A stretch of 64,000 nt of DNA from Gammaproteobacteria bacterium (GCA_018815245.1 JAHIXK010000011.1:434001-498000); one strand, 5' to 3'. Shown: positions 10,288 through 19,774, numbered from the stretch's first letter. Program-made: numbers and translations. Notes: generated by a model from the sequence alone, not told the origin.

Positions 10288-11685
10288 TTGAACCCAGCAG
10301 TGCCCAAACAAATGCCGATGAAACCCCTGGCCGATGCCACGCTGAGTGAGTGGCTGGCTTACCTTGAGTTGATTCACAGCAAACCCATCGACATGGGGTT
10401 GGATCGCGTGAAGGTGGTTCAACAACACATGAATTTCTCGCTGAATGGCGTGGTGTTCACCGTGGCTGGCACCAATGGAAAGGGTTCAACCTGCGCCATG
10501 CTGGAAAGCATTTTGGTTCAGGCGGGCTACAAGGTTGGCATGTACACCTCGCCACACCTGATCCGCTTCACTGAGCGTGCCCGGATCAATGGCGAAGAGG
10601 TGACGGAACATGATTTGATTGCCGCCTTTGAGCAAGTGGAAAATGCCCGCACGGCCACTTCGACATCCCTTACCTATTTTGAATTCACCACACTGGCCGT
10701 TGCATGGATTTTTGCCCAGCTTGATCTGGATGCGGTTGTGCTTGAGGTGGGCCTGGGTGGGCGACTGGATGCCGTGAACGTTTTCGACACAGACTGCGCA
10801 ATTTGCACCAGTGTTGACATAGATCACCAAGCCTTTTTGGGGCCAGACCGGGAAAGCATAGGCCGTGAAAAAGCAGGCATTTTCCGTGCAGGAAAACCGG
10901 CAATTGTGGGCGATCCCAAACCGCCACAAAGCGTGATTGAACATGCCAATTCCATTGGTGCTGATTTGTGGTTGTTTGCACGCGATTTCAACTACAGTGG
11001 CGACAAACAACAGTGGGCCTATGGTGGCCGCAACATGCGTCGCGCTGCGTTGGCTTACCCTGCTTTGCGGGGCACCAACCAGTTGTTGAATGCGTCTGCC
11101 GCACTGGCTGCACTGGAAGCGGTGCGTGACCGTTTGCCAGTACCCGCGCAGTCCATTCGTCAGGGCTTTTTACTGGTTGAATGGCCTGGTCGTTTTCAGG
11201 TGTTGCCGGGTCAGCCAACAGTGGTGCTGGACGTAGGGCACAATCCCCACGCTGCCGCGCATTTGCGCGAAAGCCTCGACAACATGGGTTTTTTCCCCTA
11301 CACCCATTGCATTTTCGGCATGCTGGCCGATAAAGATGCCGTAGAGGTAGTCAAGGCTTTGAAAGACAGGGTGGACCACTGGCACCTGGTACCACTGGAA
11401 GGTGACCGTGGTCGAACAACCGGTCAATTGATGCAGCAGTTGGTTCAGGCGGGGGTCGATTCACCTTCTTTTGATTGGGTTGCCAATTCGCAGGCACTGG
11501 CCAAAGGGGGTATTGCGAAACAAGCGCCTGAAAAAAGTGTGCAGAGTTACGAGAGTGTGAGCCAAGCGTATGCGGTGGTCACTTCTGCAGTGCCGCCCAA
11601 TGATAGAATTCTCGTTTTTGGATCCTTCTTGGTTGTGGCGCAAGCCATGCAAGCCAAAGAAGCGCTTCGAAAACGTCCCGGTTAA
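10288..11685 (+). CDS. folC: Bifunctional folylpolyglutamate / dihydrofolate synthase
   Basis: A 465-residue Mur-ligase-fold enzyme that joins glutamate to dihydropteroate and to folates. The P-loop is VAGTNGKGSTCAML, followed by the family segments MYTSPHLIRFTERARING and EVGLGGRLDAVNV; DVGHNPHAA lies in the C-terminal domain. I use the TTG at 10288 because GAGGT lies 6 bases before it. In-frame ATGs at 10312 and 10321 are possible but have no clear ribosome site. Confidence 0.94.
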   Translation: MNPAVPKQMPMKPLADATLSEWLAYLELIHSKPIDMGLDRVKVVQQHMNFSLNGVVFTVAGTNGKGSTCAMLESILVQAGYKVGMYTSPHLIRFTERARINGEEVTEHDLIAAFEQVENARTATSTSLTYFEFTTLAVAWIFAQLDLDAVVLEVGLGGRLDAVNVFDTDCAICTSVDIDHQAFLGPDRESIGREKAGIFRAGKPAIVGDPKPPQSVIEHANSIGADLWLFARDFNYSGDKQQWAYGGRNMRRAALAYPALRGTNQLLNASAALAALEAVRDRLPVPAQSIRQGFLLVEWPGRFQVLPGQPTVVLDVGHNPHAAAHLRESLDNMGFFPYTHCIFGMLADKDAVEVVKALKDRVDHWHLVPLEGDRGRTTGQLMQQLVQAGVDSPSFDWVANSQALAKGGIAKQAPEKSVQSYESVSQAYAVVTSAVPPNDRILVFGSFLVVAQAMQAKEALRKRPG

Positions 11686-11703
11686 TTTATTTCAGGAGTG
11701 CAG

Positions 11704-12372
11704 GTGAGTTCAAATTCGCGTTCTACTGCCAGGAACAAAGTCAACAACGATCCGGTTGACGAGTTAAAACGCAGATCCAGAAGGCGATTGGTTGGTTCAA
11801 TTGCATTGTTCCTTGCCGCCATCATCATTGTTCCAGCCTTGGTTGAGAATGAACCCTCGCAAACACCAAGCGATGTTGAACTGGTTGTTCCTGAACGGCC
11901 TTCCACAGAAATTCCTGCTGCCGCTGAAAACGAAGCTGCGCAAAAACCTGCACAACCTGTACTTGAGGCACCAAAAGCCGCCCAGGATGCGGCAGTGGCC
12001 ACCGCACCTGTTGCACCAGCTGTGGAGCCTGCGCCACCCGTGGTGACAGAACCCAAGCCCGAACCCAAGCCCGAACCCAAGCCCGAACCTAAGCCCGAAC
12101 CTAAGCCCGCTGCTGAAGATCCAATTGCGGCCTTCGCCAAGACAGAGGTGTTTTGGGTGCAAGTAGCGGCAGTCAGCGACAAATCGCGAGCTGATGCCCT
12201 GAGCAAGGAACTGAGTGGCAAAGGGTTTCCCGCAAAGGTTGAATCCACGAGCACTTCAAGTGGTACGGTTTATCGCGTCCGTGTAGGCCCCATTTCCGGC
12301 CAATCAAAGGCCGATGAAACAAAAGCCAAGTTGTCGGGGGCAGGCTATACCTCCGGGCGGGTGGTGCAGTGA
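11704..12372 (+). CDS. SPOR-domain protein (DedD-like)
   Basis: About 222 residues with one N-terminal membrane helix (LVGSIALFLAAIIIVPALV), a long Pro/Lys/Glu/Ala linker, and a C-terminal SPOR domain (FWVQVAAVSDKSRADALSKEL onward). SPOR domains bind glycan strands lacking stem peptides at the division site, so a role at the septum like DedD is expected. The linker holds five EPKP repeats. AGGAG at 11694-11698 favours the GTG at 11704; a GTG at 11698 is the in-frame alternative. The folC-SPOR-cvpA-purF order is the same as in many gamma- and betaproteobacteria. Confidence 0.9.
   Translation: MSSNSRSTARNKVNNDPVDELKRRSRRRLVGSIALFLAAIIIVPALVENEPSQTPSDVELVVPERPSTEIPAAAENEAAQKPAQPVLEAPKAAQDAAVATAPVAPAVEPAPPVVTEPKPEPKPEPKPEPKPEPKPAAEDPIAAFAKTEVFWVQVAAVSDKSRADALSKELSGKGFPAKVESTSTSSGTVYRVRVGPISGQSKADETKAKLSGAGYTSGRVVQ
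12049..12108 (+). repeat. Five tandem 12-bp units coding for EPKP
   Basis: Five back-to-back copies of GAACCCAAGCCC lie inside the SPOR-protein gene; the last two carry one change (CCT for CCC). They encode (EPKP)5 in the linker. The unit is a multiple of 3, so copy-number changes would alter linker length without breaking the frame. Confidence 0.95.
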
Positions 12373-12860
12373 CCATATTTGACTACATTGTCATCGCCAT
12401 TGTTGTGCTGTCGGTTGTGCTGGGCATGTTCCGTGGCATGGTCAAGGAAGTGCTGTCGCTGGCCAATTGGGTATTGGCTTTCTGGATCGCAAATCGTTAT
12501 GGCGCCGACTTGGCCGTGTACATGGATTGGGCTGAATCGCTTAGCCCGCCCATGAAGGCATTGATTGGTTGTGCCGCTGCATTTTTCGCATCCATGATTG
12601 TGGGTGCCATCCTTATTTCCCTGCTGGGCAAAATTGTTGCTGCAGCAGGTTTGGGTTTTGCTGATCGTGGCTTGGGTGGAACCTTCGGTTTTGCCCGTGG
12701 TTTATTTATTGTGTTGGTGCTGGTCACCGGGGCAGGTTTTACCTCGCTTCCGGAACAGCCATTTTGGCAAAATGCCATGTTGTCACCTTTGGCTGTGGAT
12801 GCGATGCGAGAAATCAAGCCGCATCTACCGGAAAGTGTGGCCAAGTGGGTGCGCTACTAG
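12369..12860 (+). CDS. cvpA: CvpA family membrane protein
   Basis: A 163-residue inner-membrane protein with about four hydrophobic helices (FDYIVIAIVVLSVVLGMFRG first). In E. coli CvpA is needed for colicin V production and envelope homeostasis. The GTG start overlaps the SPOR-gene stop (GTGA), and purF starts 9 bases after its stop, which is the classic cvpA-purF operon. Confidence 0.94.
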   Translation: MTIFDYIVIAIVVLSVVLGMFRGMVKEVLSLANWVLAFWIANRYGADLAVYMDWAESLSPPMKALIGCAAAFFASMIVGAILISLLGKIVAAAGLGFADRGLGGTFGFARGLFIVLVLVTGAGFTSLPEQPFWQNAMLSPLAVDAMREIKPHLPESVAKWVRY

Positions 12861-12869
12861 GAGCTTTCA

Positions 12870-14384
12870 ATGTGCGGGATTGTCGGTATCGCCGGTTTTT
12901 CTCCTGTTAATCAAATTCTTTACGACAGCTTGCTGTTGTTGCAACACCGTGGCCAAGACGCTGCGGGCATTGCCACATCGCACAGCAATTCGTTTTCCAT
13001 GTCCAAGGGCAACGGTCTGGTGCGCGATGTGTTTCGCACCCGCAATATGCGTTCCTTGCCGGGCAATATGGGCATTGGCCATGTGCGTTACCCTACAGCG
13101 GGTTCTGCCGCCAGTTCCGATGAGGCCCAGCCTTTCTATGTGAACGCGCCCTATGGTCTTGTGTTGGCCCACAACGGCAACCTGACCAACAGCGAACGCC
13201 TGAAGGCTGAACTGTTCAAGAACGACCGCCGCCACATCAACACCAACTCTGATTCAGAAGTGTTGCTCAACGTGCTGGCCCATGAATTGCAGTCCAATGC
13301 GTCCGGTTACTCACTCGACCCAGCCACTATTTTCCGCGCAGTTGCTGGTGTTCATGCCCGTGCGCGGGGTGCCTATGCCTGTGTGGCCCAAATTGCCGGT
13401 TATGGTCTGCTGGCTTTTCGCGATCCATTTGGTATTCGCCCTTTGGCATTGGGCAAGGCTGAAACGGAGCAGGGCACGGAATACATGTTCGCATCGGAAT
13501 CTGTGGCTTTGGTGGGCATGGGGTTTGAGTTTGTGCGCGACATTGAGCCAGGTGAGGCTGTGTTCGTTGATTTGGACGGGAAAATGTACGCGCAGCAATG
13601 CGCAGAAAAAACGTCGTTGAATCCATGTATTTTCGAATATGTGTACCTGGCCCGCCCGGATTCCGTGATGGATGGCATCAGCGTATACGAGGCTCGCGTG
13701 AAAATGGGCGAATACCTTGCGGACAATATTCGAAAGAGCATGCCTGCCAGTGAAATTGATGTAGTCATGCCCATTCCCGATTCAAGCCGCCCTGCGGCTT
13801 TGGAATTGGCGAACCAGTTGGGCGTGCCCTACCGTGAAGGCTTTATCAAGAACCGCTACATTGGCCGCACTTTTATCATGCCAGGTCAGGCGGTGCGCAA
13901 GAAAAGCGTGCGCCAGAAGCTCAATGCCATTTCGGTGGAATTCAAGGGCAAAACCGTGTTGTTGGTGGACGATTCAATTGTTCGCGGCACCACAAGCCGT
14001 GAAATTGTACAAATGGCCCGGGAAGCAGGTGCCAAGAAGGTAATTTTCGCATCTGCAGCCCCTCCTGTGCGTTTTCCGAATGTGTACGGCATTGACATGC
14101 CCACGCGGGATGAGCTGATTGCATCGGGCCGCACAGACGATGAAATTTGTGCGGAAATTGGCGCGGACGCCTTGTTTTACCAAGACATTGAGGACATGAA
14201 GCGTGCTGTGCGGGACATGAATCCTGCAATCAAGGCTTTTGATGCAAGCTGTTTCGATGGGCACTACATCACCGGCGATGTTACAACCGAATACCTGGAT
14301 CGTTTGGAATACATGCGCAAGCACCCCGAGGTTTTGGAATCGGCTGGTCTGCAAATGAATCTGGGTTATTCCGCCAATCAATAA
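12870..14384 (+). CDS. purF: Amidophosphoribosyltransferase
   Basis: A 504-residue enzyme for the first committed step of purine synthesis, in which PRPP plus glutamine gives phosphoribosylamine. The nucleophile is Cys2 (MCGIVGIAG), exposed after Met removal. The N-terminal glutaminase domain ([19 protein letters not shown]) is followed by the PRPP-binding transferase domain with [18 protein letters not shown]. There is no extended propeptide, so it is the short proteobacterial type. A strong terminator follows. Confidence 0.98.
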   Translation: MCGIVGIAGFSPVNQILYDSLLLLQHRGQDAAGIATSHSNSFSMSKGNGLVRDVFRTRNMRSLPGNMGIGHVRYPTAGSAASSDEAQPFYVNAPYGLVLAHNGNLTNSERLKAELFKNDRRHINTNSDSEVLLNVLAHELQSNASGYSLDPATIFRAVAGVHARARGAYACVAQIAGYGLLAFRDPFGIRPLALGKAETEQGTEYMFASESVALVGMGFEFVRDIEPGEAVFVDLDGKMYAQQCAEKTSLNPCIFEYVYLARPDSVMDGISVYEARVKMGEYLADNIRKSMPASEIDVVMPIPDSSRPAALELANQLGVPYREGFIKNRYIGRTFIMPGQAVRKKSVRQKLNAISVEFKGKTVLLVDDSIVRGTTSREIVQMAREAGAKKVIFASAAPPVRFPNVYGIDMPTRDELIASGRTDDEICAEIGADALFYQDIEDMKRAVRDMNPAIKAFDASCFDGHYITGDVTTEYLDRLEYMRKHPEVLESAGLQMNLGYSANQ

Positions 14385-14427
14385 GTGCAGCGGAAATTTG
14401 GGGTAAAATGCTCAACTGATTGATAAG

Positions 14428-14455
14428 AAAGCGCGAAATGGTTCGCGCTTTTTAT
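14428..14455 (+). terminator. Rho-independent terminator after purF
   Basis: A perfect 10-bp inverted repeat (AAAGCGCGAA / TTCGCGCTTT) with a 4-base loop is followed by TTATTT. It lies 43 bases after the purF stop and 20 bases before lysC, so it closes the housekeeping operon. Confidence 0.9.
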
Positions 14456-14475
14456 TTGTGCAGGGCGATCTGACT

Positions 14476-15732
14476 ATGTCACTGATAGTACATAAATACG
14501 GTGGCACCTCGATGGGGTCCACAGAACGTATCAAGAATGTAGCCAAGCGTGTCGCCAAATGGCATCGCGCGGGTTTTCAAATGGTGGTGGTACCGTCTGC
14601 CATGTCAGGCGAAACCAATCGCCTGATTGGCCTGGCCAGGGAAATTCAGGCCGAACCGGATCCCCGTGAACTGGACATGCTGTGTTGCACTGGCGAACAG
14701 GCTTCCGTGGCCTTGCTGGCCATGGCTTTGAAGGCTGAAGGGCTGGATGCAATCAGTTTTTCTGGCTGGCAAGTGCCTATTAAAACCGACAGCAGTCATA
14801 CCAAGGCCCGCATTGAGTCGATCGACGACACACGCGTGAAGGCCGAGCTGAACGCTGGCAAAGTGGTGATCATTACCGGTTTTCAGGGCATTGATGAAGC
14901 GGGCAATCAAACAACATTGGGCCGTGGCGGTTCTGATACCTCGGCTGTGGCCATTGCGGCAGCCATGGGAGCTGCTGAATGCCTTATTTACACCGATGTG
15001 GATGGTGTGTACACCACCGACCCCCGTGTGGTGCCCGAAGCGCGCCGCATGCGCGTGGTGTCATTTGAAGAAATGCTGGAAATGGCCTCGCTGGGCTCGA
15101 AGGTGCTGCAAATTCGTTCCGTTGAATTTGCGGGCAAATATCGCGTGCCTACTCGTGTGCTTTCAAGCTTGACCGATCCGATGATGTCGCTGGACGAAGA
15201 GAAAGTGTCTGGTACGTTGATTACTTTTGAGGAAGATGAACATATGGAACAAGCTGTTGTTTCCGGTATCGCTTTCAACCGTGATGAAGCAAAAGTAACC
15301 ATCCGCGGCGTGCCCGACAAACCCGGCGTGGCTTACCAAATCCTGGGGCAGGTTGCAGAAGCAAACATCGATGTGGACATGATTATTCAGAACCAGGGTT
15401 CTGATGGCACCACCGATTTCACCTTCACCGTGCACCGCAATGAATTCAATAAAACCATGGATTTGTTGCAGAACAAGATTCAGGGCAGTGTGGGCGCGCG
15501 TGAAGTGGCAGGCGACACGAATGTGTGCAAAGTGTCGATTGTGGGCATTGGCATGCGTTCGCATGTGGGCGTGGCCAGTTTGATGTTCAAAACCTTGTCA
15601 GAAGAGGGTATTAACATCCAGATGATTTCAACGTCTGAAATCAAGGTTTCTGTGCTGATCGATGACAAGTACATGGAACTGGCTGTACGTGCCTTGCACA
15701 AGGCATTTGATCTGGAAAAAGACGCTGCCTGA
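14476..15732 (+). CDS. lysC: Aspartate kinase
   Basis: A 418-residue enzyme that phosphorylates aspartate, the entry to lysine, threonine and methionine synthesis; the product is used by Asd in this same window. The kinase domain opens with VHKYGGTSMGS and has the LGRGGSDTSAVA substrate loop. The C-terminal third holds two ACT domains (VTIRGVPDKPGVAYQIL and VSIVGIGMRSHVGVASLMF) for feedback control. The ATG at 14476 matches the family start; a TTG 18 bases upstream is in frame but less likely. Confidence 0.96.
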   Translation: MSLIVHKYGGTSMGSTERIKNVAKRVAKWHRAGFQMVVVPSAMSGETNRLIGLAREIQAEPDPRELDMLCCTGEQASVALLAMALKAEGLDAISFSGWQVPIKTDSSHTKARIESIDDTRVKAELNAGKVVIITGFQGIDEAGNQTTLGRGGSDTSAVAIAAAMGAAECLIYTDVDGVYTTDPRVVPEARRMRVVSFEEMLEMASLGSKVLQIRSVEFAGKYRVPTRVLSSLTDPMMSLDEEKVSGTLITFEEDEHMEQAVVSGIAFNRDEAKVTIRGVPDKPGVAYQILGQVAEANIDVDMIIQNQGSDGTTDFTFTVHRNEFNKTMDLLQNKIQGSVGAREVAGDTNVCKVSIVGIGMRSHVGVASLMFKTLSEEGINIQMISTSEIKVSVLIDDKYMELAVRALHKAFDLEKDAA

Positions 15733-15792
15733 ATCGGCAGTATGTACTGCATGGGTGCAGTGCAATTCGCTTGAAAGTGATTTGCGCCTGCA

Positions 15793-15822
15793 TTCAACAT
15801 TTTGGCCGAAACCGTGTATAAT
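15793..15822 (+). promoter_or_regulatory. Probable sigma-70 promoter of the tRNA-Ser gene
   Basis: A consensus -10 (TATAAT, 15817-15822) lies 10 bases before the tRNA. A weak -35 (TTCAAC, 15793-15798) is spaced 18 bases away. The position suits a start of transcription close to the tRNA 5' end. Confidence 0.6.
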
Positions 15823-15832
15823 TCGGCCTTCT

Positions 15833-15923
15833 GGAGACGTGGCCGAGTGGTCGAAGGCACTCCCCTGCTAAGGGAGCATACCCCAAAAGGGTATCGGAGG
15901 TTCAAATCCTCTCGTCTCCGCCA
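15833..15923 (+). tRNA. tRNA-Ser (anticodon GCU), CCA encoded
   Basis: A 91-base class II tRNA. The acceptor arms GGAGACG and CGTCTCC pair, followed by discriminator G and an encoded CCA. The anticodon loop CCTGCTAAG carries GCT, reading AGC/AGU serine codons. The long variable arm (CATACCCC AAAA GGGTATC) is typical of tRNA-Ser, and the T arm GAGGTTCAAATCCTC is complete. The gene stays whole at the left junction of an integrated element. Confidence 0.97.
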
Positions 15924-15924
15924 G
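15905..15924 (+). repeat. attL: 20-bp core inside the tRNA-Ser 3' end
   Basis: The last 19 bases of the tRNA, including CCA, plus one more G are repeated exactly at 27550-27569. The bases on both sides of the two copies differ, so the core is 20 bp. The tRNA remains functional on this side. Confidence 0.95.
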
Positions 15925-15969
15925 TACCCTTAATTGCAATGTGCGTCATAGCATTACAATTAGACACAG

Positions 15970-16012
15970 AACCCGCTACAGGCAACAGTCTTGGCGGGTT
16001 TTTTGTTGCCTG
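15970..16012 (+). terminator. Terminator-like hairpin supplied by the element after the tRNA
   Basis: AACCCGC (15970-15976) pairs with GCGGGTT (15994-16000) and is followed by a T run, a reasonable terminator for the tRNA transcript. A second inverted repeat, CAGGCAACA (15979-15987) with TGTTGCCTG (16004-16012), interlocks with the first. The two stems would form a pseudoknot or compete. Confidence 0.6.
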
Positions 16013-16057
16013 TGTGCGTTACATTACGTTGCAGTTCATTTCAATCAATTGCACACA

Positions 16058-16080
16058 AATAAGGGGTCTAATAAGGGGTC
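16058..16080 (+). repeat. Left pair of AATAAGGGGTC repeats (integrase arm-type site candidate)
   Basis: Two direct copies of AATAAGGGGTC at 16058-16068 and 16070-16080 have a 12-base period. A matching pair with the same period and orientation lies inside the right end (27481-27503). Paired short repeats near both att cores are typical of arm sites for tyrosine integrases; the role here is inferred. Confidence 0.65.
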
Positions 16081-16132
16081 CGGAAATAAGGCGATTACAC
16101 TGCGTTTATGTACCTTATTTGCCCGCAAAATC

Positions 16133-17416
16133 ATGGCCAATTCAAAGCAGGTGCGTGACACCTCACGCAATCGTCTTAAAGACCTTCAGATACGCCGGGC
16201 CAAGCCCGATGATTTCCCATTGATTGATGGTGGTGGCCTTCGCCTGGTGTTGAAGGGTTCGGGGTCAAGGACTTGGGTTTATCGTTACAGGTTCAATGGC
16301 AAGGATAGAGAGGCAGGGCTGGGCGTGTACCCAGTCATTGGGGTGGAGCAGGCTCGCCGCATGCGTGATCGTATGGAAGTGCAGCGGGCAGAAGGATTCG
16401 ACCCGCTTCTAGTTCGGCAACAGGAACGTCAACAACAGGTCGTGGTGCAGCAGTTGGCCAAGGCTGAAGCCGTGAAGCAGGCACTTACCCTGGCGGTGGC
16501 ATGCAAGCAGTACCACGAAACCAAGATAGTGCCCACGGCTAAGAACCGCAAGCATGCCGCCCAGTGGCTTAATACGCTGGAAAACCATGTGTTTCCAACG
16601 TTGGGTACCAAGCCAGTGGCGGACATTACCAAGGGTGAGTTACTTGAGGTGGTACAGGCGGTGGTGAACAACACCCCAGAGACAGGCAGGCGGGTGATTC
16701 AACGCCTGATGGTGGTGTTTGATGAGCTGGTGTTCAAAGAGGTGCTGCCCACCAACCCCGTGGCCGCCGTTCAAAGGCAGGTGAAGGCACCATCAAGGGC
16801 CAAGATAGTGAAGCACTTCAATGCCCTGCCATGGGCACAGGTACGCTCGTTCTATCGTGACCTTGAAGCCAGTGACGCAATAGCCGCCAAATGCATTCAG
16901 TGGGTCATCCTGACCGCTTGCCGAACAGGTGAGGCCTTGTCTGTGGTTCCTGATGAACTGGACCTTCAGCGTGGCTTGTGGGTTGTGCCCGCTGAGAAAA
17001 TGAAAGCCAAGCGCCCCCACACTGTCTACCTGTCCACCCAAGCGATTGAACTGGCCACATGCATGCTGGCACTGGGTACGCCATTTCTGTTCCCCAGCCG
17101 GTCTGGTATGCAGTCTTCCTTGTCCAATGCAGCCATGTTGAAGACACTTGAAAGGCTTGGCTACCGAGACCAAACCACTATTCACGGTTTGCGGTCCACC
17201 TTTTCCACCTGGGCCAATGAGCATAACTTCCGCCCTGATGTGGTGGAAGTAAGCCTTGCCCATCAGGAAGGCGACAGGGTACGCAAGGCATACAACCACG
17301 CTGTGTATGTAGAACAGCGGCTTGCCCTGATGCAGCAGTGGGGCGACTTTGTGACCACTGACAAGGTGGATGGTGAACAGGCTGAGGGCGTGCACAAGCT
17401 GGTCAAGAAAGCTTGA
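16133..17416 (+). CDS. int: P4-type tyrosine site-specific integrase
   Basis: A 427-residue integrase with the N-terminal DUF4102 arm-binding domain (LIDGGGLRLVLKGSGSRTWVYRY) and a C-terminal catalytic domain. The catalytic pattern is visible: R in LTACRTGEALSV, HxxR in HGLRSTFSTWA, and the terminal tyrosine in VRKAYNHAVY. It faces away from the attL core, as usual for tRNA-integrated P4-family elements. The frame is open back to 15941, but the family start and context favour the ATG at 16133. Confidence 0.93.
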   Translation: MANSKQVRDTSRNRLKDLQIRRAKPDDFPLIDGGGLRLVLKGSGSRTWVYRYRFNGKDREAGLGVYPVIGVEQARRMRDRMEVQRAEGFDPLLVRQQERQQQVVVQQLAKAEAVKQALTLAVACKQYHETKIVPTAKNRKHAAQWLNTLENHVFPTLGTKPVADITKGELLEVVQAVVNNTPETGRRVIQRLMVVFDELVFKEVLPTNPVAAVQRQVKAPSRAKIVKHFNALPWAQVRSFYRDLEASDAIAAKCIQWVILTACRTGEALSVVPDELDLQRGLWVVPAEKMKAKRPHTVYLSTQAIELATCMLALGTPFLFPSRSGMQSSLSNAAMLKTLERLGYRDQTTIHGLRSTFSTWANEHNFRPDVVEVSLAHQEGDRVRKAYNHAVYVEQRLALMQQWGDFVTTDKVDGEQAEGVHKLVKKA

Positions 17417-18270
17417 GCGTGCCGCCGTGGGGGGCGGGGCAGAGGCCCCACTTGCGCCCACAAAACCAAGTATTGAAGTGGGGGTATGCCGCCAGTTGCC
17501 CAGTTGGTGTGCTGAGGGCTGATGCACGTGGCCGGGCCAGATAACCAGGGGGCGGGGCAAAAGTTAAGGTGGCCAGCTAGGAGACCGCTGCCCCATGTTT
17601 ATTTTGTGCGTCAGAGTTTTGGAGGGGGGGTATAGAAAATGCCGGAAGACTTAAAAAAACTGGGAACAATGGGAACAACCCAGCAAAACAGACGGAAAGC
17701 CGCATGAATAAACGATCCCAATGTTCCCAATATATATAATTTTCTTGGGAACATTTTTGGGAACATGGGAACAAGTTGGGTACTGACTTCAGGTGTTCAT
17801 TGTTCACCTGGTTCAGGTTAGATCCATTGTTCACGGGTCCTTCCGGGCGGTCTGGCCAGTAAGGGTAATGCGAACCCCATCAAATAGCCGGTCACAAAAT
17901 TGAGAAAAGGGTAGTCACCAGTCGCCCATAATTGGTAGTCAATAGCCTGAATTTATTGGCAGTTGAGCAGGCACTAAGCCCCTTTCATTTCATTACATCG
18001 CCCCGATTGTTGGGGTAAAAAAATCGCAAAAGAATCTTTTTTGCGCACCTTCCCGGCGTGTGGAAATTTTGCAAATTTGATTTTCAAATTGGGTAGTCAT
18101 CCAAGTGACCAAACCCCCGCCAATAGGGTTTCAATCCATTACATTGCATTACATTGTGCGTCACTCGTGATAGCCTTAGTTTCCAGACCTAGCGGGACGC
18201 TGCGAACACCTTTGCCCTTCCAAAGGTTGGTCTGTTTCCGACGATTCGAAGAGGCAAGGATTGGCTTGAA
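17417..18270. other. 850-base gene-free region with several repeat types
   Basis: No convincing gene is seen. It holds the GGGAACA cluster (listed separately). It also has two copies of TGTGCGTCA (17605-17613 and 18155-18163; a third copy is at 15940-15948 beside attL) and three copies of GGTAGTCA (17910-17917, 17934-17941, 18092-18099). CATTACA words occur near 17990 and 18137-18155. This looks like a control region for replication and excision; proteins that bind these words are unknown. Confidence 0.6.
17661..17835. repeat. Left GGGAACA iteron cluster, possible replication origin (ori-like)
   Basis: GGGAACA occurs five times forward (starts 17662, 17671, 17747, 17759, 17767) and GTTCCC once inverted (17723-17728), around an AT-rich run (17730-17745). 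Just beyond are TGTTCACC (17801-17808, the inverse of GGTGAACA) and TTGTTCAC (17827-17834). Phage P4 alpha protein binds short GGTGAACAG-type iterons at ori and crr. The word, the mixed orientation, the AT-rich core and the primase-helicase gene make this a likely origin; function is inferred. Confidence 0.6.
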
Positions 18271-19662
18271 ATGCCGCACTGGGAATGGTTTGGGGAAAAT
18301 CTGAGCGGACTGGCGGGTAGAGGTGCTCTGCTCGATGAAAGTTCTTTCGCGTTCGCGGCGGGCCCAGCGACCACGGCTCAACTTCTAGAGTGGGTAGACA
18401 AACCGGATTATGAGTGCCCTGATTTGGCCCGGTTTGACTACCAACAAGTGAAAACCTTGATTGCTGATTGTTTGGCAAATCGTGAAACGGTTAAGCATTT
18501 GTCCCTGCCACCTGTTTTCTGGCGGCTTCTGGACGAAAACCTAATCAAAGCTGAAAACCTTTGGGGTTTTATACTGGACGGACGCATGGGTTGGACTAGG
18601 GAAGCCCTGGCAGAGAATCCTAATCAACATGCAGGGGTGTTCACCACCGCCACACAGCTTCACATTCTGTTCTCGCGTTGGTATGAAAAGCACGGGGATT
18701 CTTTGAATGGAACTGGTGATGACCTTTGGGGTGAGATCCTCGCGGAATTACGTTTCTCGGAAGAAAAATTCGATCAAATTCGCGTGTCCTTTGAGGGGGC
18801 TGAGCAACCCTTCTTTTTGTGGGAAGTTGATTACACGTTCCCACAGCAAAAGTTCTTGTCCACTATCACCATCCAGTCACCTGATATAGCTTCATGGTTC
18901 GTGCTGTTTTCATTGCACAAAGTATTCAGGTTGTTTTGCCTGTTGGCAGCAGAAGTACTGCGTGGCCCTGTTGAATTTGACGATGCAGAGCTTAGTCATT
19001 GCTTGTTTGAGTGTTGGGCTGATATTCAATCGGCCATGGCTGTTGTTCAGTATTGGGATGATCGCTTCTACTCACTATCAGAGACGCTGGAGCAGTTCAA
19101 TCGGCGTGCACAAATATTGGCAAATCAATTCAATTTGTATGAAGTTAGTGGGGATGTAGAAAAGCCAGAGATTCCTTACCAGGCAATTGGAAGAGTCAAA
19201 TTATTAAATTGGTTTTCAAGATCAAATGACTCGGGAATGGTTGAGCTTGATGTGTGGAGGGCGCATTGGGCTGCAATGAACAACGAGCTACCTCCAAGAG
19301 ATCACGGAGAACTTGAGCGCTATTACACTCAATGGTATGAAGGGGCAAAAAAAAGCGCTGCTGACGATTCAGAACTTCTTGAGATTTTGGAACGAAAGTG
19401 TGAAGAACCCAAGGGTGATTTGCCGGGTATCGCTGTTATGCGTTTGCTCTGTAACCCGAAGGGTGCCAGGCTGAGTGATGAGTCGGCGGGGAAGTTACTC
19501 GGGGCTGCGAAAAAGAGGTATGTTCAATTCGAGGATTCGGTTAAAAACTATCGCAAACACTACAACAGCCTGGCTGAGCGCCAGAGGCGATCAAAAGCCC
19601 TTGAGGCAGCAAAAAACATAGCGATAACCAACCTAAAAAAACCCGTTAGCAAATTACGGTAA
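18271..19662 (+). CDS. Hypothetical protein of the satellite element
   Basis: A 463-residue protein I do not recognise. It is rich in Trp, Glu and Leu and has no signal peptide. A hydrophobic stretch near residues 210-235 (SWFVLFSLHKVFRLFCLLAAEVL) looks more like a buried helix than a membrane anchor. The last 90 residues are strongly basic and helical (KLLGAAKKRYVQFEDSVKNYRKHYNSLAERQRRSKALEAAKN is the character of this part, split here by position 380-445). AAGGA lies upstream of the ATG at a long spacing. It stands alone between the origin-like region and the AlpA gene. Confidence 0.7.
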   Translation: MPHWEWFGENLSGLAGRGALLDESSFAFAAGPATTAQLLEWVDKPDYECPDLARFDYQQVKTLIADCLANRETVKHLSLPPVFWRLLDENLIKAENLWGFILDGRMGWTREALAENPNQHAGVFTTATQLHILFSRWYEKHGDSLNGTGDDLWGEILAELRFSEEKFDQIRVSFEGAEQPFFLWEVDYTFPQQKFLSTITIQSPDIASWFVLFSLHKVFRLFCLLAAEVLRGPVEFDDAELSHCLFECWADIQSAMAVVQYWDDRFYSLSETLEQFNRRAQILANQFNLYEVSGDVEKPEIPYQAIGRVKLLNWFSRSNDSGMVELDVWRAHWAAMNNELPPRDHGELERYYTQWYEGAKKSAADDSELLEILERKCEEPKGDLPGIAVMRLLCNPKGARLSDESAGKLLGAAKKRYVQFEDSVKNYRKHYNSLAERQRRSKALEAAKNIAITNLKKPVSKLR

Positions 19663-19774
19663 AGAAGTCAAGGGAAGCGGGACACGCCCACTTTCCAGTT
19701 ACATCAATGAGCGGATTTCTAATAATTCCATGACGCAACAAGTCGTTGCAGTTCAGGTTATTGGAGGTCCATGA

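Noticed and set aside
14401-14412. GGGTAAAATG as a lysC promoter -10 box
   Set aside because: It has no -35 partner at the right spacing, and a terminator lies between it and lysC.
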